45,128 bases of DNA, from assembly GCA_900551615.1 (NCBI GenBank), contig URWN01000012.1, positions 1 to 45,128 of the forward strand, given 5' to 3'. A program made the position numbers and the translations under genes. The notes beneath the pieces are model-generated. The model ran no database searches and had not been told where the DNA came from. It worked only from the letters and a program-made list of their open reading frames with translations. Source of the DNA: an uncultured Clostridium sp. (GTDB taxonomy: Bacteria; Bacillota; Clostridia; TANB77; CAG-508). This document shows, in pieces, positions 9,111 to 16,984 of this stretch (its first letter is position 1; each line of letters starts with the position of its first letter).

Positions 9111-9261
9111 CTTTTCAGGGTATATCAATAAATAGAAAATTTAAAGAGATTTTATAATGAAAAAATTACTTGAACAATAAAAAGTATTATGATATAAATA
9201 TAAAAGAAAACAATTACAAACAAAAAACAAAGAAAAATATATAAAAATAGTACACATAAGT

Positions 9262-9290
9262 TTGAAATTTAACAAAATATGTGATATAAT
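9262..9290 (+). promoter_or_regulatory. Sigma-A type promoter of trpS
   Basis: TTGAAA (9262-9267), 17 bases, TATAAT (9285-9290). No T-box or other leader structure is visible between it and the trpS start. Confidence 0.75.
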
Positions 9291-9330
9291 TTTGCATAAT
9301 TATGTTAAAATTAAAAGGAGAAACAATTAG

Positions 9331-10338
9331 ATGAATAAAAAGAGAATATTAACAGGAGATAGACCAACAGGAAAACTACACATAGGACACTACTTTGGAT
9401 CATTAAAAACAAGAGTAGAAATGCAAAACAATCCAGAATATGATCAATATATATTAATAGCAGACGTACAAGCCCTTACAGACAACTTCAACAACCCAGA
9501 AAAAGTAAGAAAAAACGTAAGAGAAGTAGCAATGGACTACCTATCCGTAGGAATAGACCCTAAAAAAACAACAATATATATACAATCAATGATACCAGAA
9601 ACAGCAGAGCTAACAGTATTTTATTCAAACTTGGTAACAATAGCAAGACTAGAAAGAAACCCAACAGTAAAAACAGAAATAGCACAAAAAAGAGATATAT
9701 TTGGAGAAAGTGTAACATATGGATTTTTAGGTTACCCAGTAAGCCAAGCAGCAGACATAACAACATTTGAAGGAGAATTAGTACCAGTTGGAGAAGACCA
9801 ATTACCACTAATTGAACAATGTAGAGAAATAGTTAGAAAATTCAACAGTATATACGGAGAAGGAGTATTAAAAGAACCAAAAGCAGTACTATCAAATTCT
9901 AAAAGAATAAAAGGCTTAGATGGAAACGAAAAAATGGGTAAATCACTAGGAAATGCAATATACCTATCAGACAGTGAAGAAGAAATAACAAAAAAAGTTA
10001 TGAGTGCAGTAACAGACCCAGCAAGAATAAAAAAAGACGACCCAGGAAACCCTGATATATGTATGGTAGCATACTACCACAACTTATTCACACCAAAAGA
10101 AGAAGTAAAAACAGTATGTGAAGAATGTAAAGCAGGAAAACGTGGATGCGTAGCATGTAAAAAACAACTAGCTAAAAACATAATAGAAGAATTAAGACCA
10201 ATAAGAGAAAAAAGAGCATATTATGAAGCGCATCCAGAAGAAGTAGATAAAATTCTAATGGAAGGCACTGAAAAAGCAAGAAAAGTTGCAAAAGAAACAA
10301 TGAAGAAAGTAAAAAAAGCAATGATGCTAGATTACTAG
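9331..10338 (+). CDS. trpS: Tryptophanyl-tRNA synthetase with an iron-sulphur-type cysteine array
   Basis: TrpRS charges tRNA-Trp. It has the class I HIGH-type signature PTGKLHIGHYFGSL (about residue 11) and the KMSKS-type loop NEKMGKSLGNA (about 203). Length, 335 residues, is normal. Near residues 246-278 there is a Cys array: C, 21 residues, C, six residues, C, two residues, C, with one more Cys three residues before the second. The iron-sulphur TrpRS of Thermotoga has C-x22-C-x6-C-x2-C at the equivalent place, next to the anticodon-binding region. I infer a [4Fe-4S] or metal site here. AAAGGAG is the binding site. The gene ends in a palindromic intergenic repeat before obgE. Confidence 0.95.
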   Translation: MNKKRILTGDRPTGKLHIGHYFGSLKTRVEMQNNPEYDQYILIADVQALTDNFNNPEKVRKNVREVAMDYLSVGIDPKKTTIYIQSMIPETAELTVFYSNLVTIARLERNPTVKTEIAQKRDIFGESVTYGFLGYPVSQAADITTFEGELVPVGEDQLPLIEQCREIVRKFNSIYGEGVLKEPKAVLSNSKRIKGLDGNEKMGKSLGNAIYLSDSEEEITKKVMSAVTDPARIKKDDPGNPDICMVAYYHNLFTPKEEVKTVCEECKAGKRGCVACKKQLAKNIIEELRPIREKRAYYEAHPEEVDKILMEGTEKARKVAKETMKKVKKAMMLDY

Positions 10339-10344
10339 GACCAG

Positions 10345-10420
10345 TTGGGACGTTTCTGATGGGACAAAAATGCCCCAAAAGAACCAAAAATGACCAAAAA
10401 GAACCGTCCCTTTTGGACAC
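10345..10420 (+). repeat. GC-rich palindromic intergenic repeat, family A copy 1
   Basis: A 26-base core (10394-10419) holding AAAAGAACCGTCCCTTTTGG is identical to one at 24705-24730 in the uvrA leader. CCAAAA and TTTTGG flank the core and can pair. The part to the left (GGGACG... CCCC) can form further pairs. It stops about 12 bases before the obgE binding site. Confidence 0.85.
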
Positions 10421-10440
10421 CTGTGATAAGGAGATGAAAA

Positions 10441-11715
10441 ATGTTTACAGATTATACAAAAATAATGATTAAATCAGGAAACGGAGGAAACGGAGCTGCA
10501 ACATTTAGAAGAGAAAAATATGTAGCAGCAGGTGGCCCTGATGGAGGAGACGGAGGAAATGGTGGAAACATCTATTTTCAAGTCGACAAAGACAAAAACA
10601 CACTAATTGATTTTAGATATAACAGAAAATTTAAAGCTAAAGACGGTGAAAATGGAAGTGGAAACCGTTGCAATGGCAAATATGGAGAAGACTTATATAT
10701 CAAAGTTCCAATAGGAACTGTTGTTAAAGATGCAGAAACAGGAAAAGTTGTTGCAGATTTATCTAAACCAAATCAAACAGAACTAATATTAAAAGGTGGT
10801 AGAGGTGGTAGAGGAAACTCACACTTTGCAACACCTACAAGACAAGCTCCTAGATTTTCTGAAGACGGAGAAAAAGGAGAAGAAAAAGAATTAATATTAG
10901 AATTAAAATTGTTGGCAGATGTTGGTTTACTAGGATTTCCAAATGTGGGGAAATCAACATTTTTATCAACAGTAACAGATGCAAGACCAAAAATCGCAAA
11001 TTATCACTTTACAACAATAAATCCAAATTTAGGAGTTGTAAAAACAAAAAATGGAGATGGATTTGTAATAGCTGATATACCAGGAATTATAGAAGGTGCA
11101 AGTGAAGGAGTTGGACTAGGAATTCAATTCTTAAGACATGTTGAAAGAACAAGATTGTTATTACACTTTATTGATGTATCTGGACAAGAAGGAAGAGACC
11201 CAATTGAAGACTATAATACAATCAACCAAGAACTTGCAAAATATAGTGAGAAGTTGGTAAAACGAAAACAGATATTAGTTGCAACAAAAATAGACAGTAT
11301 GCAAGATGATACAAACTTGAAAAAGCTAGAAGAACTAGCAAAAAAAGAAAAACTAGAACTATTCAAAATATCATCAGTTACAGGTGAAGGAGTTGAACAG
11401 TTAATAGACCACGTTACAGAAGTTCTAAAAACATTGCCAAAAGAGGAATTGGTTGAAATTGAAGACAGAGTAGTATATACATTGCAAGACAAAGATCAAG
11501 AATGGGAAGCATACGAAGAAGACGGAATTTTCTATGTTAAAGGTAGAGCAGTTGATAGACTTATGGGTAGAATTAATATCGAAGACAATGAATCTATGTA
11601 TTATTTCCAAAAATGTTTAAAGAATATGGGAATTGAAGACAAACTTAAGGAACTTGGCGTATGTGAAGGTGATACAGTTAAAATTAGTGACTGGGAACTT
11701 GAGTGGTACGAGTAA
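10441..11715 (+). CDS. obgE: Obg-family GTPase, ribosome assembly and stress
   Basis: Obg is an essential GTPase of 50S subunit assembly and stress signalling. The glycine-rich Obg fold occupies residues 1-158 (GNGGNGAATFRREK and GGRGGRGNSHFATP). The G domain has Walker A GFPNVGKST (about 166), the switch DIPGIIEGASEGVGLG and the specificity motif ATKID (about 280). The C-terminal OCT domain runs from about 340 (VYTLQDKDQEWEAYEEDG) to the end, WELEWYE. The domain order Obg-G-OCT is that of full Bacillota Obg proteins; length is 424. AAGGAG precedes the ATG. It follows trpS through a repeat and precedes lysS through another. Confidence 0.96.
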   Translation: MFTDYTKIMIKSGNGGNGAATFRREKYVAAGGPDGGDGGNGGNIYFQVDKDKNTLIDFRYNRKFKAKDGENGSGNRCNGKYGEDLYIKVPIGTVVKDAETGKVVADLSKPNQTELILKGGRGGRGNSHFATPTRQAPRFSEDGEKGEEKELILELKLLADVGLLGFPNVGKSTFLSTVTDARPKIANYHFTTINPNLGVVKTKNGDGFVIADIPGIIEGASEGVGLGIQFLRHVERTRLLLHFIDVSGQEGRDPIEDYNTINQELAKYSEKLVKRKQILVATKIDSMQDDTNLKKLEELAKKEKLELFKISSVTGEGVEQLIDHVTEVLKTLPKEELVEIEDRVVYTLQDKDQEWEAYEEDGIFYVKGRAVDRLMGRINIEDNESMYYFQKCLKNMGIEDKLKELGVCEGDTVKISDWELEWYE

Positions 11716-11781
11716 TATATTTTTGACAAAAACCAAAATATAAACTTTAAAAAATAAAATTAAAAATAAAAGAGGATTATA

Positions 11782-11837
11782 AGGAGTGTCCCATATTCCC
11801 TGCAAAAAGGGAGAAAAAGGAACGTCCCTCAATCCCT
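11782..11837 (+). repeat. Palindromic intergenic repeat, family B copy 1, in the lysS leader
   Basis: A 23-base stretch (11814-11836), containing GGAACGTCCCTCAATCCC, is identical to 28954-28976 before valS. The left part, GTGTCCCATATTCCC, parallels GATGTCCCTTATTCCC there. ATTCCCT and AGGGA form an inner hairpin. The repeat ends five bases before the lysS binding site. Confidence 0.85.
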
Positions 11838-11854
11838 CGGAAGGAGAAAATAAA

Positions 11855-13360
11855 ATGAGCGAAAATAATAACAATAATAACGAAGTAGAAGAATTAGATA
11901 TAAATCATCTAATGCAAATAAGAAGAGATAAATTAAAAGAATTACAAGATGAAGGAAAAAACCCATTTGAAATAACAAAATTTAACAGAACAAATTCAGC
12001 TGGAGAAATAAAAGCAAATTATGAACAATTTGAACAAAAAGATGTAACAGTAGCTGGAAGAATTATAGCAAAAAGAATAATGGGAAAAGCCTCATTCTGT
12101 ACAATACAAGACAGTGATGAAAAAATTCAAAGTTATGTAAGTATAAACGATTTAGGAGAAGAAAGTTACAAAGCATTTAAAACATATGACATTGGAGATA
12201 TTATTGGAATAACAGGTTTTGTATTTAAAACAAGAACAGAAGAAATTTCTGTACATGCAAAAGAAGTAACATTACTTTCAAAATCATTAAGACCATTACC
12301 AGAAAAATTCCACGGATTAAAAGATCCAGACTTAAGATACAGACAAAGATATGTAGATTTAATAATGAATCCAGAAGTAAAGAAAACTTTTGAAACAAGA
12401 AGTAAAATAATTACAGAAATAAGAAGAATATTGGATGAAAAAGGATATTTAGAAGTAGAAACACCAATATTAAACACAATATCAGGTGGAGCAACAGCTA
12501 AACCATTTATAACACATCACAATGCATTAGATTTACCAATGTATCTAAGAATTGCAACAGAATTAAACCTAAAAAGATTAATAGTTGGTGGATATGACAA
12601 AGTATATGAAATGGGAAGAATATTCAGAAACGAAGGAATGGACATAAGACATAATCCTGAATTTACATCAATAGAATTATATGCAGCATATCAAGATTAC
12701 AACGATATGATGGACATAACAGAAGAAATATTCACAAAATGTGCCATGAAAGTTTTAGGAACAACAAAAATAACATATCAAGGTCAAGATATAGACTTAA
12801 CACCAGGATGGAAAAGAATTACTATGATAGACAGTATCAAAGAAGCTTGTGGAGTTGACTTCAATGAAATTAATTCAGACGAAGAAGCTGTTGCATTAGC
12901 AAAAGAAAGAGGATTAGAAATTCCAGATCCAACAAAAGAAACAAGAGGAGATGTAATTAGCTTATTCTTTGATGAATATGTAGAAAAAACATTAATACAA
13001 CCAACATTTATATATGATTACCCAGTTGAAATCTCACCACTTGCAAAAAGAAGTCCAAAAGACCCAAGATTAACAGAAAGATTTGAAATATTTATTGGTG
13101 GTAGAGAATATGGAAATGCATTCTCTGAACTAAATGACCCAATTGACCAATATGAAAGATTTAAAAAACAAGTTGAAGCTAGAAATGCCGGAGATGAAGA
13201 AGCTGGTATGATGGATGAAGACTTTATCCAAGCACTTGAATATGGTATGCCTCCAACAGGTGGTTTAGGAATTGGTGTTGATAGATTAGTAATGTTATTA
13301 ACAGATGCTGCATCAATTAGAGATGTATTACTATTCCCAACAATGAAACCATTAAACTAA
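11855..13360 (+). CDS. lysS: Lysyl-tRNA synthetase, class II
   Basis: LysRS attaches lysine to tRNA-Lys. The anticodon-binding OB domain fills residues 40-160. The class II core shows motif 1 (PDLRYRQRYVDLIMNPEV), motif 2 (YEMGRIFRNEGMDIRHNPEFT) and motif 3 (GGLGIGVDRLVMLL). The start is ATG 11855, preceded by AAGGAG. An in-frame GTG at 11786 would begin inside the intergenic repeat and is unlikely. Length is 501 residues, normal for the family. The N-terminus has an asparagine run. No T-box precedes it. It follows obgE in the same direction. Confidence 0.96.
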   Translation: MSENNNNNNEVEELDINHLMQIRRDKLKELQDEGKNPFEITKFNRTNSAGEIKANYEQFEQKDVTVAGRIIAKRIMGKASFCTIQDSDEKIQSYVSINDLGEESYKAFKTYDIGDIIGITGFVFKTRTEEISVHAKEVTLLSKSLRPLPEKFHGLKDPDLRYRQRYVDLIMNPEVKKTFETRSKIITEIRRILDEKGYLEVETPILNTISGGATAKPFITHHNALDLPMYLRIATELNLKRLIVGGYDKVYEMGRIFRNEGMDIRHNPEFTSIELYAAYQDYNDMMDITEEIFTKCAMKVLGTTKITYQGQDIDLTPGWKRITMIDSIKEACGVDFNEINSDEEAVALAKERGLEIPDPTKETRGDVISLFFDEYVEKTLIQPTFIYDYPVEISPLAKRSPKDPRLTERFEIFIGGREYGNAFSELNDPIDQYERFKKQVEARNAGDEEAGMMDEDFIQALEYGMPPTGGLGIGVDRLVMLLTDAASIRDVLLFPTMKPLN

Positions 13361-13407
13361 TATCTTTTAATAAGTAATCAAAAGATAACAAATAATAGGA
13401 GAAAAAT

Positions 13408-13827
13408 ATGCACAAACATTCAATTATTATAATAAAAAATGAAGAAAATGAATATTTACAATATTTTGACAAAAAATGGAATAGCTATTTATTTTTAAAC
13501 AGTAAAATGAATAATAAAAATGATGTTGAATCAATTTATAACAAATTAAAACAAATGTTAGAAATTGAAAAAGAAGACATCAGCATATCATTTATTGGTG
13601 AAAAAACACATAAAAAATTTTCAGAAAGTGCCAAAATAGAAAAAGAATATCAACATTATTTTTATAAAGTTAAATTACTAAAAAATAAAGAAAAATTTAA
13701 CCAAAAAGAATTTGAATGTTTTGATATAAAATACAAATGGTTTTCTTTTGAAGAATTTCAAAAAGACGAAAGAATACAAAAAGTAAATAGTGACATTATA
13801 CAATTTGTAAAATCATTTGATGTTTAA
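13408..13827 (+). CDS. Nudix-fold-like protein without the catalytic box
   Basis: The 139-residue protein starts HKHSIIIIKNEENEYLQYFDKKWNSYLFL, the usual first strands of Nudix proteins (a strand, then an aromatic loop). It ends with KYKWFSFEEFQKDERI and a final helix, also typical of Nudix ends. The central GxxxxxExxxxxxxREUxEExGU box is not present: the middle helix is NKLKQMLEIEKEDI. It is probably a degenerate Nudix fold that binds but does not hydrolyse, or a rapidly evolving relative. GGAG is nine bases before the ATG. It sits between lysS and the site-2 protease, same strand. Confidence 0.55.
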   Translation: MHKHSIIIIKNEENEYLQYFDKKWNSYLFLNSKMNNKNDVESIYNKLKQMLEIEKEDISISFIGEKTHKKFSESAKIEKEYQHYFYKVKLLKNKEKFNQKEFECFDIKYKWFSFEEFQKDERIQKVNSDIIQFVKSFDV

Positions 13828-13878
13828 AAAACAATAATTAAAATTACTATGAGGATGAGTAAACGAAGGGAGAAATTT

Positions 13879-14619
13879 ATGTTTAATTTTAACTTTGATA
13901 AAAGAACAATGTATATTATAATTGGAATAATGTTACTATTTTTAGTAATACAATATGCAACAAATCCAGGACAATTATTAAGTTTATTGTTAAGTGCACC
14001 AGGAGTACTTATAGCAATAACATTCCACGAATTTGCACATGGATATGCAGCATACAAACTAGGTGACGATACTGCAAAAAGACAAGGAAGATTAAGCCTA
14101 AATCCATTTGCACATTTAGACCCAGTAGGAACTTTAATGTTATTAGTAGCTGGATTTGGATGGGGAAAACCAGTAGAAGTAGACCCTAGAAACTATACAA
14201 GAAAAATATCAATGGAAAAAGGAGAAGCAATAGTTTCACTTGCAGGACCATTAATGAACTTTATACTTGCAATAATATTTACATTAATATATTGTGCAAT
14301 ATATAAATTTGCTAGCACAGCATTTATGGTATCAACAATAGGAACGGTTATAATGTTATTAATATCAAGCACAATCTCAATAAACATTGGACTTGGAGTA
14401 TTTAACTTAATACCATTACCACCATTAGACGGTTCAAAAATAATAATGCCATTTTTACCATATAAAGCAAAAGAATTTTTTGTAAATAATGAGCAAATAT
14501 TTTATATCATATTTGTACTAATTTGGATAACAGGGATAGCTGGAACAATTATAACACCAGCAATCAACTGGGTTTCAAAAGGAATAATAGGATTAGGAAA
14601 AATAATATTTAGATTATAA
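13879..14619 (+). CDS. Site-2 protease family membrane metallopeptidase (M50)
   Basis: This is a polytopic membrane zinc protease. The catalytic HExxH is in ITFHEFAHGYAAYKLGD (about residues 49-65, glutamate at about 53). The third zinc ligand is in the LDG motif PPLDGSKI near residue 190. About five or six hydrophobic segments surround these. The short form without PDZ is the COG1994 type, whose substrates are mostly unknown; SpoIVFB and RseP are distant relatives. The start is ATG 13879, five bases after AAGGGAG. An upstream ATG at 13849 has no good binding site. Length is 246 residues. It follows the Nudix-like gene and is followed at once by a terminator. Confidence 0.9.
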   Translation: MFNFNFDKRTMYIIIGIMLLFLVIQYATNPGQLLSLLLSAPGVLIAITFHEFAHGYAAYKLGDDTAKRQGRLSLNPFAHLDPVGTLMLLVAGFGWGKPVEVDPRNYTRKISMEKGEAIVSLAGPLMNFILAIIFTLIYCAIYKFASTAFMVSTIGTVIMLLISSTISINIGLGVFNLIPLPPLDGSKIIMPFLPYKAKEFFVNNEQIFYIIFVLIWITGIAGTIITPAINWVSKGIIGLGKIIFRL

Positions 14620-14628
14620 GAAATCGGG

Positions 14629-14668
14629 ATTAGAGGGCCATAACAAAAAATCCCTCTAATTTTTTTTG
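14629..14668 (+). terminator. Rho-independent terminator between the site-2 protease gene and tsaD
   Basis: ATTAGAGGG (14629-14637) pairs perfectly with CCCTCTAAT (14652-14660), followed by eight or nine T. It lies only 16 bases before tsaD, so it may also act as an attenuator. The CGGGATTAGAGGG start resembles other repeats in this window. Confidence 0.85.
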
Positions 14669-14684
14669 AAGGGACAAGTTTAAA

Positions 14685-15680
14685 ATGAAAAAAGATATAC
14701 TAACATTAGGAATAGAATCAAGTTGTGACGAAACATCAGTATCAGTAGTAAAAAACGGAAGAGAGATTTTATCAAACATAATAGATACGCAAATACCAAT
14801 ACACGAAAAATATGGTGGAGTTGTACCTGAAATAGCATCAAGAAACCATATAGAAGCAATATCTAGAGTAACAAAAAAAGCATTAGAAGAAGCAAATGTG
14901 AAATTTGATGATATAGATACAATAACTCCAACATATGGACCAGGTTTAGTAGGAGCTTTATTAGTAGGACTATCATATGCAAAAGCTTTAAGTTTTGCAA
15001 TAAACAAACCACTAGTTGGCGTAAACCATATCCAAGGACATATTGCAGCAAATTACATTACATACCCAGAATTAAAACCACCATTTCTATGTGTAATGAC
15101 ATCTGGTGGTAACACACAATTAGTGCATGTAAAAAACTATACTGAATTTGAAGTGTTAGGAAAAACAAGAGATGATGCAATTGGAGAGGCTTTTGATAAA
15201 GTTGCAAGAGTAGTTGGACTTGGATATCCAGGAGGTCCAAAAGTTGACAAGCTTGCAAAAGAGGGAAATCCAAATGCAATAGAATTACCAAAAACACATT
15301 TTGATAATTTAGACTTTAGTTTTAGTGGAATAAAAACAGCTGTAATAAATTTACATCACAAAAATCCAGATGTGAATAAAGCTGATTTGTGTGCAAGCTT
15401 TGAAAAAACAGTTACAGAAATATTATTAGAAAATGCAGAAAAAGCATTAGAACAAACAGGATTAAAAACAATAGCATTAGCAGGTGGGGTATCTGCAAAC
15501 AGTTATATTAGAAATGAATTTTTAAAACTAGAAAAGCAAGGAATAAAAGTATATATGCCTGATTTAAAATTGTGTACAGATAATGCGGCAATGATTGCAT
15601 CAGCTGGATATTATAATTTTATAGATGGAAAAAGTAATTCATTAGATTTAAATGCTATACCAAATTTGAAATTAAATTAA
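14685..15680 (+). CDS. tsaD: tRNA N6-adenosine threonylcarbamoyltransferase TsaD
   Basis: TsaD transfers the threonylcarbamoyl group to A37 of ANN-decoding tRNAs, working with TsaB and TsaE. The protein opens with LGIESSCDETSVSVV, the ASKHA phosphate-binding strand pair. The metal-binding HxxxH is in NHIQGHIAANY (about residues 109-120). Substrate loops follow: MTSGGNTQL, GEAFDKVARVVGLGYPGGP and LAGGVSANSYIR. Length, 331 residues, is normal. GAAGGGA lies ten bases before the ATG, partly in the tail of the preceding terminator. tsaB and tsaE are not nearby in this window. Confidence 0.96.
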   Translation: MKKDILTLGIESSCDETSVSVVKNGREILSNIIDTQIPIHEKYGGVVPEIASRNHIEAISRVTKKALEEANVKFDDIDTITPTYGPGLVGALLVGLSYAKALSFAINKPLVGVNHIQGHIAANYITYPELKPPFLCVMTSGGNTQLVHVKNYTEFEVLGKTRDDAIGEAFDKVARVVGLGYPGGPKVDKLAKEGNPNAIELPKTHFDNLDFSFSGIKTAVINLHHKNPDVNKADLCASFEKTVTEILLENAEKALEQTGLKTIALAGGVSANSYIRNEFLKLEKQGIKVYMPDLKLCTDNAAMIASAGYYNFIDGKSNSLDLNAIPNLKLN

Positions 15681-15683
15681 ATA

Positions 15684-15722
15684 ATATAGAGCCAATTCAA
15701 TTGGATTGGCTCTATATATTAT
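15684..15722. terminator. Bidirectional terminator between tsaD and the convergent small gene
   Basis: ATATAGAGCCAAT (15684-15696) and ATTGGCTCTATAT (15705-15717) form a perfect 13-pair stem with an eight-base loop. T-rich DNA lies to the right and A-rich DNA to the left, so it can serve both strands. Confidence 0.85.
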
Positions 15723-16096
15723 TTTACGTTGATTTTCAGGACTGGATCATTTTTTGGACTAATTAATGTTAAACTAATCCAAACATTTTCAATAGATTTT
15801 TTAGTTTTCCAAGTGTCATCGTCTACAAGAAAATAGACGAGATTATCTTCTTTGACTCTTTTTAGCCAATTGGAATTTTTGTCAGAATACAAAGCCTCTG
15901 AAAGTTGAGATTCCAAAGCGGAAAACCGAAAGAATTGTCCCCAAAAAGCATCAAATGAAAATCCCTCAACGTATGACTTGATTTTTAAATCAGGTCTTAA
16001 AGAAAGTTCTTTTTGCAAATTTAAAAGAGCTTCCCGTTTTGACGAATCAACATGATTCATCAAATCATTTAGTAACAATACCTCTTGGTCTATCAT
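15719..16096 (-). CDS. Unknown small protein with atypical codon use
   Basis: I do not recognise this 125-residue soluble protein. It starts MIDQEVLLLNDLMNHVDSS, has a helical first half and a mixed second half with FFRFSALESQ and VYFLVDDDTW. It is mildly acidic with several tryptophans. The start is ATG 16096, seven bases after AAGGAGGT; an upstream ATG at 16156 has no binding site. Codon use differs from the neighbours: CGT, TCG, CGG at 15926-15928 and 16034-16036, and more G and C. It is isolated between oppositely oriented housekeeping genes, which suggests an acquired gene. Confidence 0.6.
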   Translation of the reverse strand: MIDQEVLLLNDLMNHVDSSKREALLNLQKELSLRPDLKIKSYVEGFSFDAFWGQFFRFSALESQLSEALYSDKNSNWLKRVKEDNLVYFLVDDDTWKTKKSIENVWISLTLISPKNDPVLKINVK

Positions 16097-16159
16097 AGTG
16101 TCAACCTCCTTATGTATAACACCATAAAACAAAAAAATCAAATTTCTTAAAAGCAATTA

Positions 16160-16188
16160 TAGACAATTAAGGAAAAATATTGTAAACT
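16160..16188 (+). promoter_or_regulatory. Possible promoter of the metallophosphoesterase gene
   Basis: TAGACA (16160-16165), 17 bases, TAAACT (16183-16188). Both elements are one or two bases from consensus. Confidence 0.4.
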
Positions 16189-16232
16189 ATAACAAGAAAG
16201 AAGAACGGAAAATAATAAACAAGGAGGAAAAA

Positions 16233-16925
16233 ATGGCAATATATGTAATAGGAGACTTACACTTATCATTTAGTACAAATAAGCCGATGGACATATTCGG
16301 AAAAAATTGGCAAAACTATGAAGAAAAAATAAAGCAAGACTGGCTATCAAAGGTAAAAGCAGAAGATACAGTAATATTACCAGGAGACTTTTCATGGGCC
16401 ATGTATTTAGATGAAACAGAAAAAGATTTTGAATTTATAAACAATTTACCAGGAAAAAAAATCTTACTAAAAGGAAATCATGACTATTGGTGGTCAACAG
16501 TTACAAGCATGAGAAAATATATAGATTCAAAAGAATTTAAAAACATAGATTTTTTATATAATAATAGCTATGAATTTGAAAATAAAATAATTGCAGGAAC
16601 AAAAGGGTGGAATATTTCAGAGGACCAAGAAGATATTAGACTAACAAAGAGAGAAGTAGCAAGACTAGAACTGTCTATAAAAGATGGGATATCAAAATAT
16701 GGAGAAGATAAAGAAATAATAGTATTTATGCATTATCCACCATTAACTAAAAACTATATGAAAACAGAATATACAGAATTAATGAAAAAATATAATATAA
16801 AAAGATGCTATTATGGACATCTACATGCAAATTCAATTCAAGATGCAATAGAAGGCAATGCAGAAGGAATAGAATATAAATTAGTTAGTAGTGATGGGCT
16901 AGATTTTAAATTATTAAAAATATAA
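16233..16925 (+). CDS. Calcineurin-like metallophosphoesterase
   Basis: The 230-residue soluble enzyme has the five metal motifs of the family in order. They are GDLHLS (residues 7-12), GDFSWA (about 53), GNHDYWW (about 80), the histidine of FMHYPP (about 167), and GHLHA (about 188). These ligands bind two metals and support phosphomonoester or diester hydrolysis. The pattern is that of the COG1768 predicted phosphohydrolases; the substrate is unknown. AAGGAGG lies six bases before the ATG. It is followed by a short palindromic element and then recG, so the two may be co-transcribed. Confidence 0.88.
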   Translation: MAIYVIGDLHLSFSTNKPMDIFGKNWQNYEEKIKQDWLSKVKAEDTVILPGDFSWAMYLDETEKDFEFINNLPGKKILLKGNHDYWWSTVTSMRKYIDSKEFKNIDFLYNNSYEFENKIIAGTKGWNISEDQEDIRLTKREVARLELSIKDGISKYGEDKEIIVFMHYPPLTKNYMKTEYTELMKKYNIKRCYYGHLHANSIQDAIEGNAEGIEYKLVSSDGLDFKLLKI

Positions 16926-16938
16926 TTTTGAAAAATTT

Positions 16939-16969
16939 CGGGATTTTGTGTGATGGCCCCTTAATCCCG
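16939..16969 (+). repeat. Small palindromic element in the recG leader
   Basis: CGGGATT (16939-16945) pairs with AATCCCG (16963-16969) around an 17-base loop containing GGCCCC. It ends next to the AAAGGTGAG binding site of recG, and resembles elements at 14626-14660 and 27956-27983. Confidence 0.65.
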
Positions 16970-16984
16970 CAAAGGTGAGTGAAA

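Noticed and set aside
10172..10420. Minus-strand frame beginning MSKRDGSFW, and a similar one near 24780
   Set aside because: Both are translations of the family A palindrome plus the antisense of real genes. They show repeat identity, not protein conservation.
11786..11854. A longer lysS start at GTG 11786
   Set aside because: The added residues come from the palindromic repeat; AAGGAG lies directly before ATG 11855.
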